Shown here in pieces: positions 25,629 to 34,362 of a stretch of DNA of 49,647 nt. How positions within the stretch are numbered: the first letter of the stretch is position 1; each line of letters opens with the position of its first letter. Below the pieces are notes generated by a model. That model was not told the origin of the DNA. It saw only the letters and a program-made list of their open reading frames with translations, and did no database searches. The position numbers and the translations under genes were made by a program. The stretch covers positions 1 through 49,647 of the forward strand of contig DJDA01000145.1 in NCBI GenBank assembly GCA_002430835.1. The letters run 5' to 3'. The DNA comes from Brevundimonas sp. UBA5936. GTDB lineage: Bacteria; Pseudomonadota; Alphaproteobacteria; Caulobacterales; Caulobacteraceae.

Positions 25629-26338
25629 TGCGGATCTCCGTCCAGCATGGCGGTGGTCAGGAAGGGGCCGAGGGAGGCGGCCCGGTGTTGGATGTGGTCG
25701 CCCTCGGCGGTGAAGGCCTTGGTTCCGACCAGCACGGTGGTCATGCCCAGGTCGCGCGCGGGCTCCAGGTTCTTGGGCGTATCCTCGAAGAAGCAGGCGG
25801 TGGCCGGATCGACGCCGAAGCGCGCCAACATCTTGTGGAAGGTGCGCGGGTCCGGCTTGGGGATCAGGTCGGCGTCTTCCAGCGCGAACACCCCGTCGAA
25901 GAAGGGCGTCAGCTCCAGCTTGTCCATCACCCGCTGGGCGTGACCGGCCGAGCCGTTGGTGAAGATCAGGCGCGGGCCCTGCAGCCGCTCCAGCGCCGCG
26001 TGCAGGCCGGGATCGGGCGCCAGCGCGTCCAGCGGCACGTCATGCACCTCGGCCAGGAAGTGATGCGGGTCGATCTCATAGTGCATCATCAGCCCGGCCA
26101 GGGAGGTGCCGTAGTCGTGCAGATAGCCGCGCTGCACCGACAGGGCCTCGGCCGATTCCAGGCCCGAGGTGCGCACGACGTACTGGTTGATGCGCTGCTC
26201 CACCTGACGCAGGAACTGCGTCTCCGGCGGGTACAGGGTGTTGTCCAGGTCGAAGACCCAGGACCGCACATGGCGCAGGTCCGCGCCGATCTCGGTAGGC
26301 GCGGTTTCAGGCGCCGTGTTCGACGCCGAACCCGTCAC
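25625..26338 (-). CDS. HAD-family pyrimidine 5'-nucleotidase-like hydrolase
   Basis: 237 residues. HAD motif I is VFDLDNTLYPP (nucleophile Asp and acid Asp), motif II is IFTNGSAGHA, motif III Lys is in RVMDKLELTPFF, and motif IV is CFFEDTPKNLEPA. The DNTLYP form and cap domain match the SDT1/PHM8 type of pyrimidine 5'-nucleotidases. Cytoplasmic phosphatase, probably on UMP/CMP or another small phosphate; the exact substrate is not set by sequence. Four-base overlaps with both argB and dapD show tight translational coupling, a conserved arrangement in Caulobacterales as far as I recall. Confidence 0.88.
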   Translation of the reverse strand: MTGSASNTAPETAPTEIGADLRHVRSWVFDLDNTLYPPETQFLRQVEQRINQYVVRTSGLESAEALSVQRGYLHDYGTSLAGLMMHYEIDPHHFLAEVHDVPLDALAPDPGLHAALERLQGPRLIFTNGSAGHAQRVMDKLELTPFFDGVFALEDADLIPKPDPRTFHKMLARFGVDPATACFFEDTPKNLEPARDLGMTTVLVGTKAFTAEGDHIQHRAASLGPFLTTAMLDGDPQ

Positions 26339-27264
26339 TTCCGCCTGACCAGGGTGCCGGCGCCGTGCTCGGTGAACAGCTCGACCAGCATGGCGTGCGG
26401 GCGGCGCCCGTCCAGGATGACCACGGCCTCGACGCCCGCGCGGATGGCGGCCATGGCCGTCTCCAGCTTGGGGATCATGCCGCCGGTGGCGACGCCCTCG
26501 TCGATCAGGCCCTGCGCCTCGTCCAGCGTCATCTGGCGGATGATCTCGCCGTCGGCGCCCTTGACCCCCGGCACGTCGGTCAGCAGCAGCATCCGCTTGG
26601 CGTGCAGGGCGCCTGCGACTGCTCCGGCCACGGTGTCGGCGTTGACGTTGTAGGTCTGGCCGTCCTCGGCCACGCCGATGGGGGCGATGACCGGCACCCA
26701 GTCTTCGGTCTCCGAGGCGATCAGGCCCTTGATCAGCTTGGGATCGACCTTGGTCGGTTCGCCGACGAAGCCCAGGTCGACTTCGTGTTCGATCATGCTG
26801 TCGGGGTCGCGCTTGGTGCGCTTGGTCTTCTCGACCGTCAGCAGGCCGGCGTCCTTGCCCGACAGGCCGACGCCGCGCACGTCGGCTTCCTTGCCTGCGA
26901 CGGTGATCCAGTGGGCGATCTCCTTGTTGACCGCGCCGGACAGGACCATCTCGGCCACCGACATGGTGTCCTTGTCCGTCACGCGCAGGCCGTCGACGAA
27001 GGCCGACTTCACGCCCGCCTTGTCCAGCATGGCGCTGATCTGCGGGCCGCCGCCGTGGACCACCACGGGGTTCACGCCCATCAGCTTCAGCAGCACCACG
27101 TCCGCGGCGAACTGCTTCGCCACGGCGCTCTCGCCCATGGCGTGGCCGCCGTATTTGATGACCACGGTCTCGCGGTCATAGACCTGGATATAGGGCAGGG
27201 CCTCGGCGAGCGTCTTCGCCGTTTCCCAGCCGCGTTCCTCGGATTGCCGATCAGTCTCTATCAT
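26335..27264 (-). CDS. argB: Acetylglutamate kinase
   Basis: 309 residues from the ATG at 27264 (MIETDRQSEERGWETAKTLA); the frame is open to 27306, but those residues do not fit the family. Phosphorylates N-acetylglutamate, the second step of arginine synthesis. VIKYGGHAMGE carries the ATP-phosphate-binding Lys, VHGGGPQI the substrate glycine loop, NVNADTVAGAVAGAL the acetylglutamate site, and GGMIPKLETA the nucleotide site. The N-terminal helix seen in arginine-inhibited hexameric kinases is present, suggesting feedback control. First gene of the argB - nucleotidase - dapD operon. Confidence 0.96.
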   Translation of the reverse strand: MIETDRQSEERGWETAKTLAEALPYIQVYDRETVVIKYGGHAMGESAVAKQFAADVVLLKLMGVNPVVVHGGGPQISAMLDKAGVKSAFVDGLRVTDKDTMSVAEMVLSGAVNKEIAHWITVAGKEADVRGVGLSGKDAGLLTVEKTKRTKRDPDSMIEHEVDLGFVGEPTKVDPKLIKGLIASETEDWVPVIAPIGVAEDGQTYNVNADTVAGAVAGALHAKRMLLLTDVPGVKGADGEIIRQMTLDEAQGLIDEGVATGGMIPKLETAMAAIRAGVEAVVILDGRRPHAMLVELFTEHGAGTLVRRK

Positions 27265-27337
27265 CGTGCGCGCTCGATAGCCCCAAGGGCGGCGGGAGTC
27301 ACGCATGAAGGCGTCTGAATCAAAGACGCATCAGGGT

Positions 27338-28162
27338 TCAGCGCGGGGCGTCCTCGAACACGGCGCAGGCCTGGTCGAAGTCGAAGCGAAGCTCGTCCAG
27401 CGCGCGGTGCAGATCGGGGTGCTCGCCATGGCGGGACAACTGCAACAGGCCGTCATGCGCTCGGGCGATGCTGGCCGGGACCGGCGAGGTGTCCGACTGC
27501 CGCCGGAGGTCGCTGGACAGGAAGGCGTCGATCTCCGCCAAGACGGCGTCATCGAGATTGAGCGGCGTCGAGGACATCTGGCTGATTTCGGCGAAGTCCG
27601 CCCGCCATCCCGTCAGGAAGTCCGGCCACATGACGAACCGTCGGGGCAGACCGCGGGAAGCGTGCTCGGCGTCCAGAACATGACGCATCCACAGACGCAG
27701 GGCGTGGCTGCGTCCCATGGTGTTGCGCGACACCAGGGAAGCCGCGACCTCTGACGGCGCGCGGAAGGGGCTGACGATCAGAAGGTCGTACCCGGCTTCG
27801 GTGAGCGCCCGACGCCAGAAGGGAAAGAGCCGACAGATGCGCGGATCCTTCAGCACAATGGCGGCCGCGTCGCCGAACTCGTCGTGGATCAGTGCGGCGG
27901 CGTCGTTGCGCAGGCCGGGCTCGGCCAGGATCGAACGCCCCGCAAGCGTCAGCCAGTCATGCCAGTTCGACCCTTCCTGAGCGAGCAGTCGGTCGTTGAA
28001 GTCGGCGACGGCGCTGCTTTCCCAGAAGCCTTTGGGGTTGTCTTCGGCGGCCGGCATCAGGTGCTTGGGCGCCGTCGCACCCGCCAAGGCCAAGGCGCCC
28101 GCGACGGACGAGGTGCCGCTGCGATGCATCCCCAAGACGATCAGGGCCGTTTTCTTCGTCAT
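27338..28162 (-). CDS. Sulfotransferase-like P-loop protein
   Basis: 274 residues from the ATG at 28162; a GTG at 28195 would add 11. It opens with ALIVLGMHRSGTSSVAGALA, the PAPS 5'-phosphosulfate loop of the sulfotransferase family, then NPKGFWES, ALIHDEFGDAAAIVLKDPRICRLFPFWRR with the 3'-phosphate-binding Arg/Ser region (LLIVSPFRAPSEVAASL). Such proteins in glycan loci transfer sulfate to a sugar, but many members annotated this way are untested. It sits at one edge of the glycan locus, diverging from the manC-like gene by 96 bases. No PAPS synthesis genes are in the window. Confidence 0.8.
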   Translation of the reverse strand: MTKKTALIVLGMHRSGTSSVAGALALAGATAPKHLMPAAEDNPKGFWESSAVADFNDRLLAQEGSNWHDWLTLAGRSILAEPGLRNDAAALIHDEFGDAAAIVLKDPRICRLFPFWRRALTEAGYDLLIVSPFRAPSEVAASLVSRNTMGRSHALRLWMRHVLDAEHASRGLPRRFVMWPDFLTGWRADFAEISQMSSTPLNLDDAVLAEIDAFLSSDLRRQSDTSPVPASIARAHDGLLQLSRHGEHPDLHRALDELRFDFDQACAVFEDAPR

Positions 28163-28258
28163 CTTCGCCAACGCCGTTTGTCTGAAGACTGTCACTAGCG
28201 GTTCACGACAGCCTGTCCTAGCCTTCGCATTGGGGGCGCCACGGTCTAATAGGACGCG

Positions 28259-30475
28259 ATGAATCTCTATCCAGTGATCATGTGCGGCGGCTCGGGCACC
28301 CGGTTGTGGCCCGCCTCTCGCCCCTCTCGACCCAAGCAGTTCATTCCCCTGGCGGGCAATCGATCACTGTTCCAGGAAACCGCCATGCGCGTAGCGCCGC
28401 TCGTCGGCGACGGCGTCATGGTCGTGGTCGCGGGCACGCGTCACCGGGAATGGGTCATAGAGCAGCTGGAGCAGCTGGGTCTGCAGGACCGGACCCATAT
28501 TCTGCTGGAGCCCGAAGCGCGTGATTCGGCCGCCGCCATGGCCGCCGCCGCCGCCTGGACCCTGGCGCGCGATCCCGAGGCGGTGAACGTCTTCGTCGCC
28601 TCCGACCACCACGTGCCGGACCACGAGGCCTTCCGCCAGGCGGTGCGCAAGGGCGCCGCCGCGGCGGGCGCGGGACGAATCGTCACCCTGGGGGTGAAGC
28701 CGACCTCGCCTTCGACCGCCTATGGCTACATCAATCCGGAAGGGCCGGGCCTGGCGCCGGTCAAGGCCTTCCGCGAAAAGCCGGATCGCGACAGCGCGGC
28801 CGAGTTCATTCGCGACGGCTATCTGTGGAACAGCGGCAACTTCATCGTTTCGGCCGCCACCCTGGTCGAGGAGCTTGAGGCGCGCGCCCCTGGCGTGGCC
28901 GATGCGGCCAAGCGCTCCTTGGGCGACCTGGCGCCGGGGCATGTCCAGGTGCTGGGCGACGCCTTCCGCGATGCGCCCAAGATCTCCATCGACTACGCCG
29001 TGATGGAGAAGACGTTGCGCGCTTCGGTCCTGGCGGTCGATTTCGCCTGGTCGGACCTGGGCGCCTGGGACGCCATCGCCGAGACCGGCGAGGGCGAGTT
29101 CGGCTCGCACATCTTCGAGGATTCCGAAGGCTGCCTGGTTCGTGCGCCGGAAGGCGTGCTGGTCGGCGTCCTGGGGGTCAGCAACCTGGCCATCGTCGCC
29201 GAGGATGACGCCATTCTGGTCTGTGATCTGGACCGGGCTCAGGACGTGAAGAGCGTGGTCGAGCGCGTGCGCATGGCGTTCCCTCAACATCTCGATTTCC
29301 GCAAGGCCGAGCCTGAGAGCCTGGAAGTCGGCGGTCGTCGCTTCGGCGATTGGCTGAGGCAGTCCGCCCTGCCCTTGTGGGCGACGTTGGGACAGGACGA
29401 AGACGGCCGGTTCGCCGAGGCCATCAGCCTGGACGGTCATGTGATGAAGGTCGCGCGTCGTGCGCGGGTTCAGGCGCGGCAGATATGGACCTACGCCGAG
29501 GCGGGCCGCCTCGGGTGGAGCGGGCCCTGGCGGCGCGCCGTCCGTCTGGGCGCCGAACGGTTGGCGACCGAGTATCTGCGTGCGGACGGCCTGTGCCGGA
29601 CATTGCTGACGGCGGACGGCGCGTCGCTGGACGATACCGCCATGCTCTACGATCAGGCGTTCGTGCTTTTGGCGCTGCAATCGGCGCGTGCGCAGGCGAC
29701 GGATCCGGCGGACATCGAACAGCGCGCCCTTCAGATCCGCGACATTCTGCAATCCCAGCGCTTGTCGGACGGCGGATGGCAGGAGCAGGGAGAGCATCCC
29801 TATCAGGCGAACGCCCATATGCACCTGTTGGAAGCCTGCCTGGCCTGGGAAGAAGGCGGCGGCGACGCCGGCTGGGCTGAAATGGCGGATGAGGTGGTGC
29901 GCCTGGCGCTCACGCGCTTCATTGATCCGACCGGCGGCTTCCTGCGGGAGTTCTTCGATGCGGCCTGGCGTCCGGCGACCGGCGAAGAGGGCCGTCTCGT
30001 CGAGCCGGGGCATCAGTTCGAATGGGCCTGGCTGCTGACGCGGTACGCCCGTCTGCGCGGCGATACGGCTCTGTTGGGCCATGCGCGGCGGCTGTATGAT
30101 TTCGGCGTCAAGGGCGTCAGCGACAGCCGTGTCGCGCTGGACGCCATCAACGCCGATGGGCGCCCACGGGGCGAACGCGCTCGCCTCTGGCCGCAAACCG
30201 AATGGTTGAAGGCCGCGCTGATCCTGGCGGAGACCGCCGAGGACGGCGAACGCCGCCGCTACCTGGCCGATGCGTCCGACGCGCTGCGGGCCTTGTGGCT
30301 CTATCTGACGCCGAACGGGGCCTGGCGCGACAAGCGGCTGGGCCGCAAGGGCTTCATGAACGAGGCGGCGCCGGCCAGCTCCTTCTATCACATCATGGGG
30401 GCGTTCGGGCAGCTGAGCGCCAGCGCCCGCCGTCTTGGCCTGACGGTCGGCGACACGAGCAAGCCCCTGAGCTGA
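28259..30475 (+). CDS. Mannose-1-phosphate guanylyltransferase fused to AGE-family epimerase/isomerase
   Basis: 738 residues. The N-terminal ~350 residues are a ManC-type GDP-mannose pyrophosphorylase: MCGGSGTRLWPASRPSRPKQ, VFVASDHHV, FREKPD, DYAVMEKT and the AWSDLGAWDA signature. From about 360 to 725 lies an (alpha/alpha)6-barrel of the N-acylglucosamine 2-epimerase/YihS family: AHMHLLEACLAWEE and EPGHQFEWAWLL carry the conserved histidines. The usual ManC fusion partner is a cupin-type phosphomannose isomerase; here an AGE domain takes that place and probably makes mannose-6-phosphate from fructose-6-phosphate. The product, GDP-mannose, would feed the glycosyltransferases downstream. Confidence 0.9.
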   Translation: MNLYPVIMCGGSGTRLWPASRPSRPKQFIPLAGNRSLFQETAMRVAPLVGDGVMVVVAGTRHREWVIEQLEQLGLQDRTHILLEPEARDSAAAMAAAAAWTLARDPEAVNVFVASDHHVPDHEAFRQAVRKGAAAAGAGRIVTLGVKPTSPSTAYGYINPEGPGLAPVKAFREKPDRDSAAEFIRDGYLWNSGNFIVSAATLVEELEARAPGVADAAKRSLGDLAPGHVQVLGDAFRDAPKISIDYAVMEKTLRASVLAVDFAWSDLGAWDAIAETGEGEFGSHIFEDSEGCLVRAPEGVLVGVLGVSNLAIVAEDDAILVCDLDRAQDVKSVVERVRMAFPQHLDFRKAEPESLEVGGRRFGDWLRQSALPLWATLGQDEDGRFAEAISLDGHVMKVARRARVQARQIWTYAEAGRLGWSGPWRRAVRLGAERLATEYLRADGLCRTLLTADGASLDDTAMLYDQAFVLLALQSARAQATDPADIEQRALQIRDILQSQRLSDGGWQEQGEHPYQANAHMHLLEACLAWEEGGGDAGWAEMADEVVRLALTRFIDPTGGFLREFFDAAWRPATGEEGRLVEPGHQFEWAWLLTRYARLRGDTALLGHARRLYDFGVKGVSDSRVALDAINADGRPRGERARLWPQTEWLKAALILAETAEDGERRRYLADASDALRALWLYLTPNGAWRDKRLGRKGFMNEAAPASSFYHIMGAFGQLSASARRLGLTVGDTSKPLS

Positions 30476-30522
30476 GCCGAACTGAGCCGTGTTGAGCGGC
30501 CGGTCGGCTAATGGAGAGAGCC

Positions 30523-31500
30523 ATGACGATGAACAATGTCCTGGTCACGGGCGGCGCCGGCTATATCGGCAGCCATACCTGCATGCGCCTCGCTGAGGCC
30601 GGCTTTCAGCCGGTGGTCTTCGACAATCTGTCGAACGGGCACAGGGAGGCCGTGCAATGGGGACCGCTGGAGGAAGGCGACGTCCGTTCGCCCTCGGACG
30701 TTCAGCGTGCCTTGGAGCGGTGGCGGCCGGTCGGCGTGATCCACTTCGCGGCCTTGATCGAGGTCGGCCTGTCGTTCGATCAGGTCAGCGATTTCTACGC
30801 CGTGAACGTGGGCGGCGCGCTCAATGTCCTGGCCGCCATGAGCGCGGCGGGCGTGGCGCCTTTCGTCTTCTCCTCGACCTGCGCCACCTATGGCGAGCCG
30901 CAGTATCTGCCATTGGACGAGGCCCATCCGCAGCAGCCGATCAATCCCTATGGCCGCACCAAGCTGGCGGTCGAACAGGCGCTGGCGGACCTGGCGCGTT
31001 TCGGGACGATCCGCCCGATCATCCTGCGCTACTTCAACGCCGCGGGCGCCGATCCGGAGGGCCGTATCGGCGAGCGGCATGAACCCGAGACTCACGCCCT
31101 TCCCCTGGCCATCCAGACGGTGCTGGGGCAAAGGGCGACCTTCTCAATCTTCGGCCAGGACTATGACACGCGTGATGGCACGGCCTTGCGCGACTATGTC
31201 CATGTTCTCGATCTGGCGGACGCTCACGTGCTGGCGCTGCAACGCCTGCTGGACGGCGCGCCGGGCGGGGACGCCTTCAATCTGGGCACGGGCGCCGGAA
31301 CGACGGTGAAGGAGTTGGTCGCGGCGGTGAAGCAGGCCAGCGGCCGTCCGTTGCCGACCGTGCCGCAGCCGCGCCGCCAGGGGGATGCGCCCAGCCTCGT
31401 GGCCGACAATGCGGCCGCCGCCCAGACGCTGGGCTGGCGACCGCAATGGGGCCTGGCCGATATGGCTCGGCACGCCTGGAACTGGCACGCGAAAGGCTGA
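30523..31500 (+). CDS. galE: UDP-glucose 4-epimerase
   Basis: 325 residues from the ATG at 30523, preceded by GGAGAG; an ATG at 30511 would add four residues. NVLVTGGAGYIGSHTCMRL is the NAD-binding loop, SSTCATYGEP holds the catalytic Ser/Thr region, NPYGRTKLAVE the Tyr-x3-Lys pair, and YFNAAGADPEGRIGE the substrate loop typical of GalE. Interconverts UDP-glucose and UDP-galactose (possibly the N-acetyl forms). It follows the manC-AGE gene by 47 bases on the same strand, a second sugar-nucleotide step for the locus. Confidence 0.94.
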   Translation: MTMNNVLVTGGAGYIGSHTCMRLAEAGFQPVVFDNLSNGHREAVQWGPLEEGDVRSPSDVQRALERWRPVGVIHFAALIEVGLSFDQVSDFYAVNVGGALNVLAAMSAAGVAPFVFSSTCATYGEPQYLPLDEAHPQQPINPYGRTKLAVEQALADLARFGTIRPIILRYFNAAGADPEGRIGERHEPETHALPLAIQTVLGQRATFSIFGQDYDTRDGTALRDYVHVLDLADAHVLALQRLLDGAPGGDAFNLGTGAGTTVKELVAAVKQASGRPLPTVPQPRRQGDAPSLVADNAAAAQTLGWRPQWGLADMARHAWNWHAKG

Positions 31501-31518
31501 ACGCGCGCCGCCTAGAGG

Positions 31519-32454
31519 TCAGACCAGGGCGGCGGCCAGGGCCTGGCGCTCTTCGTCCGTGAGGATGCGCTTCAGAAGAACCGGCAGGCGGTCCTTGAAC
31601 TCGGGGCTTTCCATGCAGCTGCGCAGGTCGTCGCGATAGGTGCGGTCCCCATTGCGCAACGCGGCGAGCGAGGACACGCGGCCGCCAGGGTCCGGGTTGC
31701 GCCCGAACATCACCTGATAGACGGCTTCGACAAACTCTTCGTTCGCCTCTTCGCGCTCGCCCTGGTGCTCGCGTCGGGGGAGAGCCGACGTATCCAGGCC
31801 CGCCGCGGCCAGGCTCTGGTTTACGGCTTCTTCGATCCGCTTGACCCGTAGCCACATCGGGCCAGCGTCGCGCACGATTTGTCGAATGAAGCGAGAGTTC
31901 CAGTTGAAGACACCTTCGTCACGCAGAAGCGCCGCTTCGAAACCGTCGATGGCGTTCATCGAGTCGTGAAGGATCGCCTGATCGTCGATCACATCGCCCC
32001 AAACCTGCTCGGCGGACAGCACGTCGAGGGGCGGGGCCATGAATTTTTCGAACCACAGATCGACGAGTTTGCGGCCCTTGGCGTGGCCCAGATTGATGGC
32101 GAACACGCCGGCGTTGATGTCCCACCAGCGCGGCGGCGTCAGGCCGCTGGGAGCGGCGATCAGGGCGTATTGGTTCCGTTCGGCGAGATAGGCGCCGATG
32201 TCGAACGACAGGTCGGCGATGTAGGCGTCCGCATCGACATAGATGATCCAGCCGTCATAGCCGCTCTCGACGTAGGATTTCAGAATCGGGATTCGATTCA
32301 GGGAAGCATGCCAGGGCTGGGCGCCGCGCTTGATGCCGTAGAAGCACTCGTAGGCGTGGCCGAATTTTTCGCAATAGGCCTTCAGCGACAGCGAGGATCG
32401 GTCGATCAGCGGGCGATATTTCGAGACGTCGGACGTCTGGATGAACGTAATCAT
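31519..32454 (-). CDS. Glycosyltransferase (GT-A, GMA12/MNN10-like) with C-terminal DUF4214 domain
   Basis: 311 residues. The N-terminal ~200 residues form a nucleotide-sugar transferase: MITFIQTSDVSKYRPL, ASLNRIPILKSYV, WIIYVDADAYIADL (DxD metal site), WWDINAGVFAIN and DDQAILHDSM, the pattern of galactosyltransferase GMA12/MNN10-type enzymes. Residues about 240-300 (EEFVEAVYQVMFGRNPDPGG, then YRDDLRSCMESPEFKDRL) match the DUF4214 pattern. Converges on galE with an 18-base gap. Joining a DUF4214 module to a glycosyltransferase suggests attachment to a larger assembly or glycan; that is inference. Confidence 0.8.
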   Translation of the reverse strand: MITFIQTSDVSKYRPLIDRSSLSLKAYCEKFGHAYECFYGIKRGAQPWHASLNRIPILKSYVESGYDGWIIYVDADAYIADLSFDIGAYLAERNQYALIAAPSGLTPPRWWDINAGVFAINLGHAKGRKLVDLWFEKFMAPPLDVLSAEQVWGDVIDDQAILHDSMNAIDGFEAALLRDEGVFNWNSRFIRQIVRDAGPMWLRVKRIEEAVNQSLAAAGLDTSALPRREHQGEREEANEEFVEAVYQVMFGRNPDPGGRVSSLAALRNGDRTYRDDLRSCMESPEFKDRLPVLLKRILTDEERQALAAALV

Positions 32455-32575
32455 GTCGTGGCTTGCGACCCTTTGCTTGGCGAGCGCAGTTCGGCGGGGG
32501 AGGGGGGAAACGGCTTCGCCTGATGGCGATAAAGAAGAAGGCTTGGCGGGCTTATGGCGGTGGAGCTGTTAGGCT

Positions 32576-33241
32576 CTACAGCAAGCCGGTGGTGTCGAAC
32601 CGGAAGTCCGGATGATAGGGGCCGGGCAGCTGGCCGGCCCATTTCGAACCGAATTCGTCGCTCCACACCAAATCGTCCAGATAGGCGGATATCCGCTTTT
32701 CGTCCTCGACGATCTCGCCGTCAGGGTGGGCGGCCGCCTCGTCAGGCCAGCGGCCGAACAGGGTCAGATAGGCCATGTCCCGGAACGACTGGGCACCGTG
32801 GCGGCGATAGTGATTCATGGCAAAGGGCAGCAACTGCTCCAGACCGGGGCAGCTGCGCGGTGCGCGGACTTCGCTCAGCAACTCCTCCACGCTCAGCGAG
32901 CGGGTGACGCTGGGGGGCGGGGGCATGTCCTCGGCGTCGAGCGACAGCGATTTCAGGATGCGGCCCGAGACGGCGCAGGCGACTTCGACCCGTTCGCCCA
33001 GGGCGATGGCCGCGCGCAGGCCATGCAGCTCGAACCCGCACCAGCCGCTGCGCAGGCCTTCCTTGGCTGCGGCCGCAGAGAAGCCGCCGGCGACGGCGAA
33101 GCTGATGGGGGTGTCGTTCGCGGACAGGCGCAGAAGGCAGGGGCCGCCTGACTGGGGCGCGGCGTAGCCGAAGACGCGCGCGCCTTCGATCAGCACTTCG
33201 GACACAGCCACGGGGGCGTTGGAATAATGGGGGCTGGTCAT
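32576..33241 (-). CDS. Non-catalytic accessory protein: beta domain plus DUF4214-like domain
   Basis: 221 residues from the ATG at 33241, which overlaps the upstream gene's stop by one base (TGATG); the frame is open further but unlike a protein. Residues ~10-105 form a beta-rich domain (LIEGARVFGYAAPQSGGPCL ... SGWCGFELHG) that resembles residues ~150-240 of the large GT2 protein nearby. The C-terminal ~90 residues (FRDMAYLTLFGRWPDEAAA, LVWSDEFGSKWAG) resemble DUF4214. No glycosyltransferase motifs are visible, so the protein seems to be the two accessory modules alone. Probably a partner or adaptor of the neighbouring enzymes; I know no described function. Confidence 0.72.
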   Translation of the reverse strand: MTSPHYSNAPVAVSEVLIEGARVFGYAAPQSGGPCLLRLSANDTPISFAVAGGFSAAAAKEGLRSGWCGFELHGLRAAIALGERVEVACAVSGRILKSLSLDAEDMPPPPSVTRSLSVEELLSEVRAPRSCPGLEQLLPFAMNHYRRHGAQSFRDMAYLTLFGRWPDEAAAHPDGEIVEDEKRISAYLDDLVWSDEFGSKWAGQLPGPYHPDFRFDTTGLL

Positions 33242-34362
33242 CACTGCTCCTTCACCCAGCGCGCGATTTCCGCATAGCAACGCTCCCAGCCGTGGGGGGC
33301 TGTGCGCTGCAGGAGGTCGGGGATCGACTGCCCGGCCGAGCGCGTCTGAACGGCGCGAAGTTCGGCGGTCCGCAGCGCTTGGGCGAACTCGAACGGTTCG
33401 GTCGGGTCGAAGAAGACGCATTGCTCGGGGAAGACTTCCGGCATGCTCGAGCTGTTGGAGCAGACCGTCACCTTGCCCAGGGCGCCGGCTTCCAGAACCG
33501 GCAGGCCGAAGCCCTCGAAGAAGGACGGATAGATGCAGAAGGCGCTGTTCAGCATCAGCGCCGTGCGCTCTTCATTCGAGATGAAGCCGGTGAACAGGAT
33601 GCGGTCGGCGGCGACCCCCGCGCCATCCAGGCGCTTCATCAGCCGGGTCTTCTCGTCCAGCCAGCCGTCACGGCCGACGAAGACGACCTTATATCGCGAG
33701 GCGAAGCCCGGATCGGTCATCAGATAGTCGAAGATCAGGCTGCCGTTCTTGCGCGGCTCCAGGGTGCCGATGACCACGACATAGGGTTCGACCGACAGTT
33801 CGGGGCGCAGTTGCAGGGCCCCGGCGCTGAGCTCGTTCGGTTCGAACTCGCAGCCCAGGCGGATGACGGACATCTCCGAGCGCGGCTTGCCGAAATAGGC
33901 CTCGACGTCGGTCAGGGTCGCACGCGACACGCAGAACAGATGTTCAGACGTCTCCACGTCGGATCGAATCCGGTTGGCGAAGTGGAAGATGTTCTCGGCG
34001 TTGTGGAACTGCGGCGTCACGACCGGGCTGAGGTCGTGGATGATGGCGGCTTCCTTGCCGAAGTAGCGGCGCACCGGCTTGATGTTCGGGAAGACGGCGA
34101 CCATTTCGGCCGCCTCGGCCTGCGGGATCGGCGCCACGTCCCAGACCAGTTGCGACAGGGCGTCCAGCCCGCCCGCGCCGGAGCGCTGACGCAGGAATTT
34201 CACCACCAGGTCGCGCGGCAGGGGCACGGTCTCGTGGGTGAAGACCCAGTCGATGCTCTGGTCTTCCAGGGCGTGGCGGACCAGGGCGGCCACGACGTTG
34301 GGAATGCCGGTCCAGTGCTCTTCGAACAGGGCGCCGACATCGAGGACTGCCTTACGCGTCAT
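33241..34362 (-). CDS. GT4-family glycosyltransferase
   Basis: 373 residues, GT-B fold. The N-terminal domain starts RKAVLDVGALFEEHWTGIPN and includes IHDLSPVVTPQFHN and HLFCVSRATLTDVEAYFG; the C-terminal domain has VVIGTLEPRKNGSLIFDYL, RILFTGFISNEERTALM and YPSFFEGFGLPVLEAGALGK (E-x7-E donor site), then CSNSSSMPEV. These are the marks of GT4 mannosyl/rhamnosyl-type transferases of polysaccharide loci. Its ATG overlaps the stop of the 601-residue gene by four bases and its stop overlaps the next start by one, so three genes are co-translated. Confidence 0.88.
   Translation of the reverse strand: MTRKAVLDVGALFEEHWTGIPNVVAALVRHALEDQSIDWVFTHETVPLPRDLVVKFLRQRSGAGGLDALSQLVWDVAPIPQAEAAEMVAVFPNIKPVRRYFGKEAAIIHDLSPVVTPQFHNAENIFHFANRIRSDVETSEHLFCVSRATLTDVEAYFGKPRSEMSVIRLGCEFEPNELSAGALQLRPELSVEPYVVVIGTLEPRKNGSLIFDYLMTDPGFASRYKVVFVGRDGWLDEKTRLMKRLDGAGVAADRILFTGFISNEERTALMLNSAFCIYPSFFEGFGLPVLEAGALGKVTVCSNSSSMPEVFPEQCVFFDPTEPFEFAQALRTAELRAVQTRSAGQSIPDLLQRTAPHGWERCYAEIARWVKEQ

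Noticed and set aside
28364..30391. 675-residue antisense frame across the manC-AGE gene
   Set aside because: Arg/Gln/Gly-rich shadow with no motifs; the plus-strand gene explains the sequence.
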